DNA from: an uncultured Sulfitobacter sp.
GTDB lineage: Bacteria; Pseudomonadota; Alphaproteobacteria; Rhodobacterales; Rhodobacteraceae
Direction: 5' to 3'
Length of the DNA stretch: 64,000 nt
Assembly (NCBI RefSeq): GCF_947497275.1
Contig: NZ_CANMFS010000001.1
Location: 310,001 to 374,000, forward strand
The position numbers and the translations under genes were made by a program. The notes beneath the pieces are model-generated. The model made no database searches. It was not told the DNA's origin and saw only the letters and a program-made list of their open reading frames with translations. Shown piece by piece: positions 1 through 9,814 of this stretch; position 1 is the stretch's first letter, and each line of letters starts with the position of its first letter.

Positions 1-387
1 GAAATCGAGAACAACGCTCAGGGCATCCTGGGCTACGTGGTGCGTTGGGTCGACCAAGGTGTCGGTTGTTCGAAGGTGCCCGATATCAACGACGTCGGCT
101 TGATGGAGGATCGCGCGACCTGCCGGATTTCGGCGCAGGCGCTGGCCAACTGGCTGCATCACGGAATGATCAGCGACGCGCAGGTGATGGCTGCGTTGAA
201 AAAGATGGCGGCGGTCGTGGACAGGCAGAACAAGGATGATCCGGCCTACCGTGCCATGGCACCTGATTTCGACGGGATCGCGTTCAGAGCGGCGTGTGAT
301 CTGGTAATGAAAGGGGCCGAGCAGCCGTCGGGCTATACAGAACCCGTGCTGCACGCCCGACGGCTGGAACTGAAAGCGGCGAACTGA
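1..387 (+). CDS. glcB: Malate synthase G, C-terminal fragment (cut by window edge)
   Basis: This is the last 128 residues of malate synthase G, which condenses glyoxylate with acetyl-CoA to malate. The frame is open from base 1, so the start lies outside the window. The conserved C-terminal block is visible: [19 protein letters not shown], followed by a helical tail ending at the TGA at 385-387. The GlcG-like gene 90 bases downstream recalls the glc operon order known from E. coli (glcG next to glcB). Family assignment is firm; catalytic residues are upstream and cannot be checked. Confidence 0.92.
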   Translation, partial: EIENNAQGILGYVVRWVDQGVGCSKVPDINDVGLMEDRATCRISAQALANWLHHGMISDAQVMAALKKMAAVVDRQNKDDPAYRAMAPDFDGIAFRAACDLVMKGAEQPSGYTEPVLHARRLELKAAN

Positions 388-412
388 GCCCTGATTGCGA
401 TAGGACGGGACC

Positions 413-429
413 GAAGGGAGCTGCCCTTC
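413..429 (+). other. Small hairpin between glcB and glcG
   Basis: GAAGGG and CCCTTC flank a five-base loop in the 88-base gap between the two genes. There is no T-run after it, so it is a weak candidate for mRNA processing or attenuation rather than a terminator. Confidence 0.25.
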
Positions 430-475
430 AGACATCCCGGGATATCTGTGGCCAAAAGAAACAGGAAGTTTGGGA

Positions 476-901
476 ATGAATGTATCATTGAGAAAAGCCC
501 GCACGGTGATCCGCAAGGCGTTGGAGAAGGGCAGCGAGATAGACTTGAAGCCGTTGTCGGTGGTTGTTCTTGATGCGGGAGGGCATGTCATTGCGTTCGA
601 GCGTCAGGATGGCGCGGCACCGGGGCGTTTCGCGATCGCGCATGGCAAGGCCTACGGTGCCGTCATGCTGGGCATGGCCGGAACCGCACAGATGGCGCGG
701 GCCGAGGCGCAGGCATATTTCATGATGTCGGTGAACGGTGCCTTCGGGGGACAAGTCATTCCGGTGCCGGGCGGGGTCTTGTTGCGGTCGCCCAAAGGAG
801 AAGTCATCGGCGCGGTCGGTGTCACGGGCGACACGTCCGATAATGACACGACAGCGGCGATGGCCGGGATTGAAGCGGCGAACCTTATCGGTGAGATCTG
901 A
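476..901 (+). CDS. glcG: GlcG/HbpS-family protein (DUF336)
   Basis: A 141-residue protein of the GlcG/HbpS (DUF336) family. Visible hallmarks are the N-terminal helix with ARTVIRKALEKG, the strand SVVVLDAGGHVIAFERQDG, the conserved FGGQVIPVPGGV segment and the C-terminal VIGAVGVTGDTSDND motif. Family members bind haem or act near glycolate metabolism, but the role of GlcG itself is not settled. I place the start at ATG 476 because AGGAAG at 463-468 sits seven bases before it; an in-frame TTG at 470 would be almost on top of that site. Position after malate synthase supports a glycolate/glyoxylate context. Confidence 0.85.
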   Translation: MNVSLRKARTVIRKALEKGSEIDLKPLSVVVLDAGGHVIAFERQDGAAPGRFAIAHGKAYGAVMLGMAGTAQMARAEAQAYFMMSVNGAFGGQVIPVPGGVLLRSPKGEVIGAVGVTGDTSDNDTTAAMAGIEAANLIGEI

Positions 902-1032
902 GGTGAGATTATGTGAATGCCGCATTATTAAGCGGCGCCAATCGCACGGGGCGCGGGCCTCTCTGCGTGCTTGAGCCTTTCGATCACCTTCGCTAGGGTT
1001 CCTCAAACGGTAAGCACCAGAAGGAAACGAGC

Positions 1033-1812
1033 ATGACGCGCCCTGTCGTCGGTATCATGAGCAACAGCCACCTGATCAACGATCAGTACGAGGTCCACGG
1101 AGGCGGGCTGATGAATACGCGTGCGATCGCCGAGGTTTCGGGATGTGTGCCGCTCTTGGTGCCGAGCGATCCGACGGTTGTTTCCGTGACGGATCTGATG
1201 GAAAGCTGTGACGCCTTCCTGCTCACCGGGGGGCGTCCCAATGTGCACCCCGAAGAGTATGGCGAGGACGAGACCGAGGCCCACGGTACTTTTGACCGGG
1301 GGCGGGACGCGCTGGCGCTGAATCTGGTGCGGGCCTGTGTCGCCACGGGACAGCCGGTTTTGGGAATATGCCGAGGCTTTCAGGAGATCAACGTTGCGAT
1401 GGGTGGATCCCTGTACCCGGAGATCCGCGACCTTCCTGGGCGGATGAACCACCGGATGCCGCCGGACGGTACGATCGCCGAAAAATTCGAACTGCGCCAC
1501 GATGTGCGGTTTACCCCGGGCGGGGTCTTTCACCGCGTCATGGGGGCCGAGGTGGTCCGGACCAATACCTTGCACGGGCAGGGGATCAAGACGCCCGGCA
1601 CGCGGATCGTAGTGGATGGCCACGCCGAAGACGGCACGCCCGAAGCGATCTACGTCGATGGTGCGCCGGGGTTCACGCTTGCCGTTCAGTGGCATCCTGA
1701 ATACGAGGCGGCGAAAGACCCTGTTTCGCGCCCTCTGTTCGAAGCTTTCGGCGCGGCGGCCCGCGCCTGGGCATCCGGGGAGCGAACGGCAGCATTGCAG
1801 CAGGCGGGCTGA
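1033..1812 (+). CDS. Gamma-glutamyl-GABA hydrolase-like peptidase C26
   Basis: A 259-residue class-I glutamine-amidotransferase-fold hydrolase of the PuuD/peptidase C26 family. The nucleophile elbow is GICRGFQ with Cys113, and the His/Glu pair is in WHPEYE (His221, Glu223). The LTGGRPNVHPEEY segment near residue 64 is typical of the family. Relatives cleave gamma-glutamyl bonds, for example gamma-glutamyl-GABA in putrescine breakdown; no other puu gene is nearby, so the real substrate is open. GAAGGAAACGAGC precedes ATG 1033. It faces the SDR gene tail to tail with a 55-base gap. Confidence 0.85.
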   Translation: MTRPVVGIMSNSHLINDQYEVHGGGLMNTRAIAEVSGCVPLLVPSDPTVVSVTDLMESCDAFLLTGGRPNVHPEEYGEDETEAHGTFDRGRDALALNLVRACVATGQPVLGICRGFQEINVAMGGSLYPEIRDLPGRMNHRMPPDGTIAEKFELRHDVRFTPGGVFHRVMGAEVVRTNTLHGQGIKTPGTRIVVDGHAEDGTPEAIYVDGAPGFTLAVQWHPEYEAAKDPVSRPLFEAFGAAARAWASGERTAALQQAG

Positions 1813-1867
1813 CGGGCGCGATGCCGACGGGCGACTGTCCTTGCGCGGCAGCCGCCCGAACCAGCGG

Positions 1868-2620
1868 TCACATTTGGCCGCCGGCAATCTCGATGCTCTG
1901 GCCGTTGATGCTGTCGGAGCCGGGGCCGACCAGCCACGCGGCGGCGGCGGCGACTTCGTCGACGGTGATCAGCCGCTTGTGACGATTGGCCTTGACCATC
2001 ATCTCACGCGCTTCGTCCTCGGATATTTTCGCGCGCTGGGAGATCGAGGCGGTGTTTCGGCTCACGATGGGGGTATCCACGTAACCCGGGCACAGTGAAT
2101 TGAAGGTGTAGGGTTGGCCGATATATTCCTCGCTCAGCGCGCGGATGAGGCCGATCATGCCGTGCTTTGACGCAGTGTAACAGGCCGCACCCGGCAGACC
2201 CTTCAGCCCCGCCATGGATGAGATCGCGACCACGCGGCCCCAGTCGGTCTCGCGCATCGACTTGAGGCTTTCGCGTACGGTCATGAACGCACCGTCGAGA
2301 TTGGTGGCCATCATATCACGCCAGAACGTCATATCGGTCTTGTGCGCTGCCTTGCCGGTGGCGATACCGGCGTTGGGGACGCAGATCTGAACGGGGCCGT
2401 TCGCCTTTACGGCCTGCGCGACCTTGGCCGTTACATCGTCTTCGTTGCGCACGTCCATGGCAAGCGGCGTCATGCCATCTGTTGCGACCTCCTCAAGCAC
2501 GTCCTGTCGTCTGCCGGTGATTGTCACATGTGCACCCTTCTCGACCAGCATCTGTGCGATGGCCAGACCGATGCCGGTGCCGCCGCCGGTGATAAAGGCG
2601 TGTTTTCCTGTCAGTGTCAT
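1868..2620 (-). CDS. Short-chain dehydrogenase/reductase
   Basis: A 250-residue classical SDR. The nucleotide-binding TGGGTGIG is at residues 11-18, NAG at 83-85, catalytic Ser134/135, Tyr148 and Lys152 (YTASK), and PGYVDTP follows. The reading frame extends 44 codons further upstream, but ATG 2620 is chosen because MTLTGKHAFITGG is the normal SDR beginning and GGAGAG lies just before it on this strand. The family includes 3-hydroxybutyrate dehydrogenase and 3-oxoacyl-ACP reductase, and both remain possible. Divergent from pntA. Confidence 0.88.
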   Translation of the reverse strand: MTLTGKHAFITGGGTGIGLAIAQMLVEKGAHVTITGRRQDVLEEVATDGMTPLAMDVRNEDDVTAKVAQAVKANGPVQICVPNAGIATGKAAHKTDMTFWRDMMATNLDGAFMTVRESLKSMRETDWGRVVAISSMAGLKGLPGAACYTASKHGMIGLIRALSEEYIGQPYTFNSLCPGYVDTPIVSRNTASISQRAKISEDEAREMMVKANRHKRLITVDEVAAAAAWLVGPGSDSINGQSIEIAGGQM

Positions 2621-2963
2621 AATTCTCTCCGCTCGTTTCGCGCAGTATGTGGCGAGGGGAGCAGAATGAAAAGCGGTGGCTTTCGGTATCATGCGCGATG
2701 ATGCAACGACAACGGTCTGCGGTGATTCTCCGGGTTCCGGTGTGAGATCCAATATTGCGCCCGCGATTGCGCTGACGAAAGAAAGTTTCGGGCAGGACGC
2801 GCCGCTGCGGGCACCGCAAAACTGGCGGGTAGGGGCAAAAAAGCGGCCAAGAAGCGCATCTATCGGCCAAGCGATGCTTGTTTGTCGGGAAACTGCGCGG
2901 TAGGTCAGTGTGATATCTGCGACACGCCAGTTTCGGCACCAACAAGAGTTTGGGAGATTTTGA
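2621..2963. other. Intergenic region between divergent SDR gene and pntA
   Basis: This 343-base stretch must hold the promoters of both flanking genes. I see no convincing -35/-10 pair, palindrome or small gene. A GGGAG ribosome site at 2952-2956 serves the GTG start of pntA. Confidence 0.6.
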
Positions 2964-4538
2964 GTGAAGATCGGGACACCTAAAGAGGTATTCGAGGGCG
3001 AACGCCGCGTGGCGATGACGCCGGAGAGTGCGGGGCAGCTGCAAAAGCTGGGACATGATTGTTTGATCGAAACCGGCGCAGGTGCGCTTTCGGGCTTTGA
3101 CGATGCGGCCTATGAGGCGGCGGGTGTCACTGTCGTGAAAACGGCGGCGGCGCTTTGGAAAGAAGCCGACGTGATCGCCAAAGTCCGCGTGCCGAACGAC
3201 ACCGAGATGAAACGGTTGCGCGAGGAGCAGACCCTGATCTCGTTCTTCAGCCCCGTCGCCGACGAGACAAAGATGCAGGCTGCGGCCAAGAAGGGCGCGA
3301 CCGTCGTTGCGATGGAAATGATCCCCCGCATCAGCCGCGCGCAAAAGATGGACGCGCTGTCGTCGATGGCCAATATCGCAGGCTACCGCGCGGTGATCGA
3401 GGCGGGCAACAACTTTGGCCGTTTCTTCACAGGTCAGATCACCGCCGCTGGCAAGGTGCCGCCGGCCAAGGTGCTGGTCGTCGGTGCCGGTGTGGCCGGT
3501 CTGGCTGCCATCGGTACATCGACGTCACTGGGCGCGATCACCTATGCGTTCGACGTGCGCCCCGAAGTGGCCGAGCAGGTCGAGAGCATGGGCGCGGAGT
3601 TCGTCTATCTCGATTTCGAGGAAGAGCAGCAGGACGGTTCCGCTTCCGGCGGTTATGCGTCTGTGTCCTCGCCTGAATTCCGTGAGGCGCAGTTGGCCAA
3701 GTTCCGCGAACTTGCGCCCGACATCGACATCGTGATCACCACGGCGCTGATCCCGAACCGCGAAGCGCCCGAACTCTGGACCGAAGATATGGTGAAGGCC
3801 ATGAAACCGGGTTCCGTCATCGTCGATCTGGCGGCGGAAAAGGGCGGCAACTGCAAGCTCACCGTGCCGGACGAAAAGATCGTGACGGACAATGGCGTCA
3901 CGATCATCGGCTACACGGATTTCCCCAGCCGGATGGGCACGCAGGCCTCGACGCTTTATGCGACCAACATCCGCCATCTTTTGACGGATCTGACACCGGA
4001 AAAAGACGGTGTGATCAATCACGACATGGACGACGACGTGATCCGGGGCGCGACCATCGCGCACGGCAAGGAAGTCACCTTCCCGCCGCCCCCGCCCAAG
4101 GTGGCCGCGATTGCGGCTGCACCGAAGAAGGAAAAGCCCAAGGAACTGACGACGGAAGAGAAGAAAGCGAACGAAATAGCGGCCTTCAAGGCGCAGACTA
4201 AAAGTCAGGTCACGCTGTTGGCTGTCGGTGGTGTGCTGCTGTTGGCGGTGGGACTGGTGGCGCCCGCAAGTTTCATGCAGCACTTCATTGTGTTCGTGCT
4301 TTCGGTATTTATCGGGTTCCAAGTCATTTGGGGCGTGGCGCACAGCCTGCACACGCCGTTGATGGCGGTGACCAACGCGATCTCCTCGATCATTGTCTTG
4401 GGCGCGCTGATGCAGATCGGCTCGGGCTCGTGGCTGGTGATCCTACTCGCTGCCCTGTCGGTCTTCATGTGCGGGATCAACATCTTCGGCGGCTTCCTCG
4501 TGACACGGCGCATGCTCGCCATGTTCCAGAAATCTTAA
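2964..4538 (+). CDS. pntA: NAD(P) transhydrogenase subunit alpha
   Basis: A 524-residue alpha subunit of proton-translocating transhydrogenase, which reduces NADP+ with NADH at the expense of the proton gradient. The N-terminal two thirds are the NAD(H)-binding domain I, with the dinucleotide motif GAGVAGL at residues 174-180. A charged Pro/Lys linker (about 370-410) leads to four hydrophobic segments at the C terminus. This is the E. coli-like two-subunit layout, not the three-gene layout known from Rhodospirillum. The start is GTG 2964, seven bases after GGGAG. pntB follows after 13 bases. Confidence 0.96.
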   Translation: MKIGTPKEVFEGERRVAMTPESAGQLQKLGHDCLIETGAGALSGFDDAAYEAAGVTVVKTAAALWKEADVIAKVRVPNDTEMKRLREEQTLISFFSPVADETKMQAAAKKGATVVAMEMIPRISRAQKMDALSSMANIAGYRAVIEAGNNFGRFFTGQITAAGKVPPAKVLVVGAGVAGLAAIGTSTSLGAITYAFDVRPEVAEQVESMGAEFVYLDFEEEQQDGSASGGYASVSSPEFREAQLAKFRELAPDIDIVITTALIPNREAPELWTEDMVKAMKPGSVIVDLAAEKGGNCKLTVPDEKIVTDNGVTIIGYTDFPSRMGTQASTLYATNIRHLLTDLTPEKDGVINHDMDDDVIRGATIAHGKEVTFPPPPPKVAAIAAAPKKEKPKELTTEEKKANEIAAFKAQTKSQVTLLAVGGVLLLAVGLVAPASFMQHFIVFVLSVFIGFQVIWGVAHSLHTPLMAVTNAISSIIVLGALMQIGSGSWLVILLAALSVFMCGINIFGGFLVTRRMLAMFQKS

Positions 4539-4551
4539 AGGAGCGGGGATC

Positions 4552-5991
4552 ATGGAATTTGGTTTCACAACAGCGGCCTATGTGGTCGCAGCAGTCCTCT
4601 TTATCCTGTCGCTCGGCGGTCTGAGCGGACAGGAAAGCGCGAAACGCGCAGTATGGTACGGGATCGCGGGCATGGCGCTTGCCGTGGTGGCAACGCTGAT
4701 CGGGCCCGGATCGGGCTATTGGCTCCTGTCAATCATCCTGATCTTGGGTGGCGGTGCCATCGGGTACCAGCTGGCCACTCGGGTGCAAATGACGCAGATG
4801 CCCGAACTTGTTGCGGCGATGCACAGCCTCGTGGGTCTGGCGGCGGTCTTCGTCGGTCTGATCGCCCATTTCGAGATCGGTCGGGTGGGCGGCTACCTCG
4901 TCGCCGGCGGAGACCCCAAGGATCTGGGTACCTTCGCATCACTGATCGCCAAGAAAGACGCGGTGGAAATCAACATTCTGCGTGTCGAGCTGTTTCTCGG
5001 GATCTTCATCGGCGCCGTGACCTTCACCGGTTCCGTCATCGCCTATGGCAAGCTTGCGGGCCGGGTCAGCTCGGCGGCGGAAAAACTGCCCGGTGGACAT
5101 ATCCTGAATGGTGCTGCGGCGGGGATCTCGTTGCTCACACTGATCTGGTACTTCAACACCGGTGGCTTCCTGCCCCTGTTCATCATGCTGCTGTGCGCGC
5201 TGTTCATCGGCTATCACCTGATCATGGGCATCGGCGGCGCGGACATGCCCGTGGTCGTCTCCATGCTCAACAGCTACTCGGGCTGGGCGGCGGCTGCGAT
5301 CGGCTTCTCGCTCGGTAACGATCTGCTGATCGTGGTGGGCGCGCTCGTCGGCTCGTCCGGTGCCATCCTGTCCTACATCATGTGCAAGGCGATGAACCGG
5401 TCGTTCATCAGCGTGATCCTGGGCGGCTTTGGCGGACCCGCGGGCGAGCAGATGGCCGTCGAGGGCGAACAGGTCGCCATCGAAGCGGACGGTGTCGCAC
5501 AAGCACTCAACGAGGCCGACAGCATCATCATCATTCCGGGTTACGGCATGGCGGTGGCGCAGGCGCAGCAGGCGGTGTCGGAACTGGTCAAGAAACTGCG
5601 TGCGAAGGGCAAGAACGTGCGCTTTGCTATTCACCCCGTTGCGGGGCGTCTGCCGGGCCACATGAACGTGCTGCTGGCGGAGGCGAAGGTGCCCTATGAC
5701 ATCGTGATGGAGATGGACGAGATCAACGACGATTTCCCGTCAACTGACGTCGCTATCGTGATCGGCTCGAACGACATCGTGAACCCTGCGGCACAGGACG
5801 ATCCAAACAGTCCCATCGCCGGCATGCCGGTGCTGGAATGCTGGAAGGCCAAGACCGTGTTCGTTTCGAAGCGCGGGCAGGGCACCGGATACTCGGGCAT
5901 CGAGAATCCGCTGTTCTTCAAGGAGAACACGCGCATGTTCTACGGAGACGCGAAAGCCTCGTTGGACAAGCTGCTGCCTTTGATCGAGTGA
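4552..5991 (+). CDS. pntB: NAD(P) transhydrogenase subunit beta
   Basis: A 479-residue beta subunit. About 260 residues of membrane helices are followed by the cytoplasmic NADP(H)-binding domain III, with [10 protein letters not shown] near residues 329-338 and the [18 protein letters not shown] segment, both diagnostic. AAAGGAG precedes ATG 4552. It forms an operon with pntA and ends 46 bases before a strong hairpin terminator. Confidence 0.97.
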   Translation: MEFGFTTAAYVVAAVLFILSLGGLSGQESAKRAVWYGIAGMALAVVATLIGPGSGYWLLSIILILGGGAIGYQLATRVQMTQMPELVAAMHSLVGLAAVFVGLIAHFEIGRVGGYLVAGGDPKDLGTFASLIAKKDAVEINILRVELFLGIFIGAVTFTGSVIAYGKLAGRVSSAAEKLPGGHILNGAAAGISLLTLIWYFNTGGFLPLFIMLLCALFIGYHLIMGIGGADMPVVVSMLNSYSGWAAAAIGFSLGNDLLIVVGALVGSSGAILSYIMCKAMNRSFISVILGGFGGPAGEQMAVEGEQVAIEADGVAQALNEADSIIIIPGYGMAVAQAQQAVSELVKKLRAKGKNVRFAIHPVAGRLPGHMNVLLAEAKVPYDIVMEMDEINDDFPSTDVAIVIGSNDIVNPAAQDDPNSPIAGMPVLECWKAKTVFVSKRGQGTGYSGIENPLFFKENTRMFYGDAKASLDKLLPLIE

Positions 5992-6037
5992 TACCGGCCC
6001 GACCGGTAAGCGTTCCGGTCGATGGAAGAAATACAAG

Positions 6038-6064
6038 CGCCCCGCCAGAAATGGTGGGGCGTTT
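6038..6064 (+). terminator. Rho-independent terminator of pntAB
   Basis: CGCCCCGCC (6038-6046) pairs with GGTGGGGCG (6053-6061) across the loop AGAAAT, with one G-T wobble, and is followed by TTT. The downstream T-tract is interrupted by GGGG where the inserted element begins at 6066. Confidence 0.75.
6047..6064 (+). repeat. 18-bp direct repeat, left copy
   Basis: AGAAATGGTGGGGCGTTT, the loop and right arm of the pntB terminator, recurs exactly at 7821-7838. The left copy abuts the left inverted end of the element with one base between. Confidence 0.8.
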
Positions 6065-6065
6065 G

Positions 6066-6078
6066 GGGTTTTGGGACA
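6066..6078 (+). repeat. Left inverted repeat of the element
   Basis: GGGTTTTGGGACA, exact reverse complement of 7796-7808. Confidence 0.75.
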
Positions 6079-6272
6079 TAGATGCTGGGAAACAATTTGT
6101 TTCCCAGCTAGCTTCTTTAGAACGGATTTCTCTCTATCATGCTACCGGCAGTCGCAGGCGGTGGACCATTTATTGATAATCGCCGCGGCATGCTGTGGTC
6201 TAGTTCATGACCGAAGTTCGTAATTCGTTCATCGGTCATCTGTAAAACTGATCGCGCCATTGCGAGGACAGT

Positions 6273-7792
6273 TTATTGCGTACTCCCCTTAAAAGCCTCC
6301 AGCCGCTCAGTGAATCGCGCCATACGCTCTTTGCTTTTCTGCCCGGAGACTTCTTTGTCTAAGGAGATCACGAACCACTCGAACATGTCTTCCTTGATCA
6401 TGTCGCGGGATATGTGTGGCACGACGCGAATCATCATCGCCTCCTGCTCACCGACCAATGTGATCTTTCCCTTGGGCAGCTTATCCCGGAGACAGCCAGG
6501 ATGGGCAGCCTTGGTGTATGTCGGTTTCACAACGCTCCCATTGAAGTTGCCGCGAGAGTCCCGGTCCGTGTCGTGGAAGCCGAAATACCCCTGCCGGATC
6601 TGGTCCAGCTGATATCTCTTGTCGTCGGCTTCGGCGATCGTTTCTTGGGCTTCAAGAGGAAGGGCAAAGCCGGCATTCAAGGTCTTGTCGTAGGCATTCC
6701 GCGCACGCTCGGAAAACACCGACCAGCGGCCTTCCGCGATGGCGAAAAGCAAGGCCTTATCGAGCCGTCCACTGAGGCGCTGGAATTGCATCTTGGGTGC
6801 AGTGAAGGTGGTGCCCATTTTTGGGAGTAATGTTGACGGAGATTCGTGGCGTGGCCTGTGTCGTCGAGGTAGTGCTCTTGGACAAACTCGGCGGGATCGA
6901 CATTCGGATGGAAATTCGCGTCAATCCGAAAGACATATCCGCTCCGAATGTCGGCGGGGACCGAAAACTGGAGGGGCGTCAGCCGTCGATCGAAGCGTCT
7001 TTCCCAGTTGACCGAGATCGTGACGTCGTCATGGGCGATCCGCATGTGACTGAAGCGGTCGGACGCCTCCACTCGCTGCTTCCATTCCTTCAGCTTCGCG
7101 CGCTCGCAGGCAAGCAAGGTCTTCTCCAACCAGAAGATCCGGTTGTAGAGTGTCGGCTCACACCGATTTTCTTCCCGGTGTCGGGATCAGCCAAGAAACG
7201 GGACATGGTTGTGATGCTGTCGCCGTTGACGATACATCTCAAGATGCGGACGTTGTCGCGCAGTTTCTTCTTCGCCTGGTGATCCAAAGTTACCGGTGCC
7301 GCGCTGATGACTGCACTTCATGAAGCGACCATCATCCCAACCAACCGAAACGCCGGCGTATTCGAAGACCTCCGAAATACGCGGATGGTGATCGTTGCAC
7401 GACATGGTGTAGAAGCCGAGCCCGGTCTTCCGAGGAGGGATGCTCGCTGCCGCCGCATGCTTGCGTTGAGTGGCGTTCTTTCCCTTGAACACCGGAATCG
7501 AGAAATCCGGCGCAACTCCGAAGTTGCCGGAATCCGGATCGCCAAAAGTATCGAGGCTGAAACCTGCAAGCACGGCAGGGTAGACTTGAGACAGGTTTAG
7601 CTGATGAAGCTTCTTGACCATACGATCTCCGATCTGTCGGTATTGATCTGTCAAGAAGGCCTCCAGGACCGAATGGGATGCTGGCAGTTTTCCTTGTCGA
7701 CGAAACCTCGGAACGATTTTTCTGCTTACTATTGCATCGGGGCAATAGTCCCGCAGTTCGTGTAAACGATCCGCAAAAATATACCGTTGCAA
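6273..7792 (-). pseudogene. Transposase-like gene with three frameshifts
   Basis: Four overlapping minus-strand frames join into one protein of about 500 residues if single-base shifts are allowed near 7287, 7155 and 6820 (the last in a run of five A). The joined product has a helix-turn-helix-like part (SITTMSRFLADP, then VSRLYNRIFWLEKTLL once the frame is corrected) and then a fold suggestive of an RNase H-like core: DDVTISVNWERR and SGYVFRIDANFHP. An uninterrupted start would be TTG 7792, just inside the right inverted end. The transposase reading is an inference from layout and these segments; no family is named. Interrupted frames make it probably inactive, unless base-calling errors explain them. 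Confidence 0.6.
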
Positions 7793-7795
7793 TTG

Positions 7796-7808
7796 TGTCC
7801 CAAAACCC
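7796..7808 (-). repeat. Right inverted repeat of the element
   Basis: TGTCCCAAAACCC, exact reverse complement of 6066-6078. Confidence 0.75.
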
Positions 7809-8184
7809 GGAACGGGCTAAAGAAATGGTGGGGCGTTTTGGTTTGGCCGGGTGGCTTTCGCTCGCGCTTCGTGAAAGGCAGGCCGCGACATTCACGTAGG
7901 TAACGCCCATCCACGAACAGGCGTTAATCAGGACGCAGGTTTCATGGTGGCTTGTCTGTATCGCTTCTCGGCAAGCAGGAAACCCCCCAAGATACACCTT
8001 ATCACCAGCGCCCCGTTCCGGGTTTGGAACTTATTCGTTCTATTGGTTCTGATCTCGCTGCCCGCGCTGCGCGAACGCACCGCACCTGTGCAGCTGATGT
8101 ACGCCCTACCAATGCTGAGAGTCCTCGCGATCCGTTCGACTTCGATACTGATCCGGGCGGCAAAGAGGCACCGGTCCGCAGCAC
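7809..8184. other. Gene-poor stretch right of the element
   Basis: 376 bases that begin with 12 bases of spacer and the second copy of the 18-bp repeat. Open frames of up to about 150 codons exist on both strands but none resembles a known protein or has a convincing ribosome site, and the longest runs into the MATE gene out of frame. Probably the former flank of pntB plus degraded sequence. Confidence 0.5.
7821..7838 (+). repeat. 18-bp direct repeat, right copy
   Basis: Exact second copy of 6047-6064. Here the left arm of the terminator hairpin is missing, so it looks like an orphan half-terminator left by an insertion event. Twelve bases separate it from the right inverted end. Confidence 0.8.
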
Positions 8185-9603
8185 TCAAACGGCGGTCTGG
8201 TGCGATTTGATGAAGGGGATGCGCCCTATATTCAGTGTACTCAGCCCCGTTCCGCGCGCCGCGATCACCGCCGCCCAGCCCGCGATCACGTTGGCGGCGA
8301 CCGCCGCCGCGACGATGCCGGGGAATCCGAGCGTGAGCGCGCCCAGCCATGCCAGAGGCAGATAGAGCACGAAAATCCGGGACAGGCTGAGACCCATGGA
8401 CCATAGCGCCTTGTCGCGGGCGTTCATCGCGGCATTGGCAGTAACGACCATGCCGTATCCGAACATCGACAACCCGACGTAGCGCAGGTAGGTCGCCGCA
8501 TAGGCGGAATCCTGTTCGCCTGCTGCCAGAAGACCCGCGATCGGTTCGGCGAACAGCATCAACACCGCAGCAACCAGAGCGCCGTATCCAAGACAGAAGA
8601 GAAACGCCGCCTCCATCGCCCCTCGTGCGCGGTCCTTCGCTTGCGCGCCCCAGTTCTGACCGACGACCGGGCCAATACCCGCAGACATCGCCATCAGCGG
8701 AACCAGTGCCACAGCCTGAACGCGTGTTGCCGCGCCAAAGCCCGCCACCGCAGCTTCGCCGACCGTCGCCACGGCGGCGGTTACCAGCGCCATGCCGGCC
8801 GGATTAATCGCGTTGGAAAAGGCCGCAGGCCCGCCCACGCGGAAGATCTTGACAGTCGATGCCCACAACCCGTCAAAAAGGCCGCCGCACCAGCCCAGAA
8901 GGCCCCGGCGCCAAGCGATATAAACTGCCAGCACCGCCCCCACGGCGCGACCGATCAGGGTGGCCACCGCAGCACCCTGCATGCCCATTTCGGGAAACCC
9001 CCACATGCCAAAGATCAATAGCGGATCAAGTCCGATGTTGATTACCGCCTGCAAGCTCATGAGCAGCGCCGAGGTGAGACTGTCGCCGTGCGAACGAAAG
9101 ACCGCATTCGTGATCATCATCAGCACGAGAAACGGAAAACTCAGCGCCCAGACCGGCGCATATTCGGCGATCCGCTCGGCGGCGGTGTCATCGGCCCCCA
9201 TCGCCGCGAAAAGACGCGGGTAGGCAAGGTAAAACAAGGCGGCCATTATGAGGGCAGCGGCCAGACCGATGCCGATGGCGTGCAGGCCCAGTCTGCGGGT
9301 GGCCTCTCCATCGTCGCCGCGCCCCACACCCTGGCTTAGCGCCGAATTCGCGCCCGCGCTCATCCCGATGCTAAGCGAGGTCACGGCGGCGGTCACCGGA
9401 TAGATGAAGCCGACAGCGGCAAGTTCCGTCTCGCCCAGTTGGCCCAGAAAATAGGCGTCCGCCAACCCGACGCTGAGCACGGCGAGGATACCAAAGCTCA
9501 TCGGTGCGGACATCACTGTAAGAGCCCGCCAAACGGGCCCTTCGGTCAGATCCCGTTCGCCCTTGGCCGAAGGGTTGGCGGTGTTTTCGGCTTGGTCGGG
9601 CAA
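8185..9603 (-). CDS. MATE-family efflux transporter
   Basis: A 472-residue polytopic protein with about twelve hydrophobic helices in two similar halves. The repeated pattern of the multidrug and toxin extrusion (NorM/DinF) family is visible in GLADAYFLGQLGETELAAVG near the first helix and GFGAATRVQAVALVPLMAMS in the second half. It would export cationic drugs or metabolites using a sodium or proton gradient; the substrate cannot be read from sequence. The start is TTG 9603, supported by AAAGGAA about eight bases upstream on this strand. Divergent from the DUF3422 gene. Confidence 0.92.
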   Translation of the reverse strand: MPDQAENTANPSAKGERDLTEGPVWRALTVMSAPMSFGILAVLSVGLADAYFLGQLGETELAAVGFIYPVTAAVTSLSIGMSAGANSALSQGVGRGDDGEATRRLGLHAIGIGLAAALIMAALFYLAYPRLFAAMGADDTAAERIAEYAPVWALSFPFLVLMMITNAVFRSHGDSLTSALLMSLQAVINIGLDPLLIFGMWGFPEMGMQGAAVATLIGRAVGAVLAVYIAWRRGLLGWCGGLFDGLWASTVKIFRVGGPAAFSNAINPAGMALVTAAVATVGEAAVAGFGAATRVQAVALVPLMAMSAGIGPVVGQNWGAQAKDRARGAMEAAFLFCLGYGALVAAVLMLFAEPIAGLLAAGEQDSAYAATYLRYVGLSMFGYGMVVTANAAMNARDKALWSMGLSLSRIFVLYLPLAWLGALTLGFPGIVAAAVAANVIAGWAAVIAARGTGLSTLNIGRIPFIKSHQTAV

Positions 9604-9814
9604 AACGGGCGTTCCTTTCGCGGTGATCCGGGAAAGCTAGCGCCTCGGTGCGCGCTTCCAAGGGGCGGCCGAGATTCTGTCCGTGCGACTTTCCGATAGG
9701 TGGAAAAGTATACGGCGGTACGCCTAACTCGCGGCCATACCCGCTGTTTTTTGAGTTGTAGATACCGGCGATCGTGCTCCAAAGCTCATGCACCGGTTTG
9801 CGAAGGACAACGAC

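Larger units (their letters stand above)
6066..7808 (-). mobile_element. Putative insertion element with 13-bp inverted ends
   Basis: A 1743-base segment bounded by perfect 13-bp inverted repeats and filled almost entirely by one decayed transposase-like gene read on the minus strand, whose start lies four bases inside the right end. It lies directly behind the pntB terminator, and an orphan copy of half that terminator lies just past its right end. I do not recognise the IS family. The repeats and the decayed gene are seen directly; mobility is inferred. Confidence 0.6.

Noticed and set aside
7928..8404. 158-codon minus-strand frame and an 88-codon plus-strand frame beside the MATE gene
   Set aside because: No recognisable domain, no ribosome site, and overlap with the MATE coding sequence in another frame.
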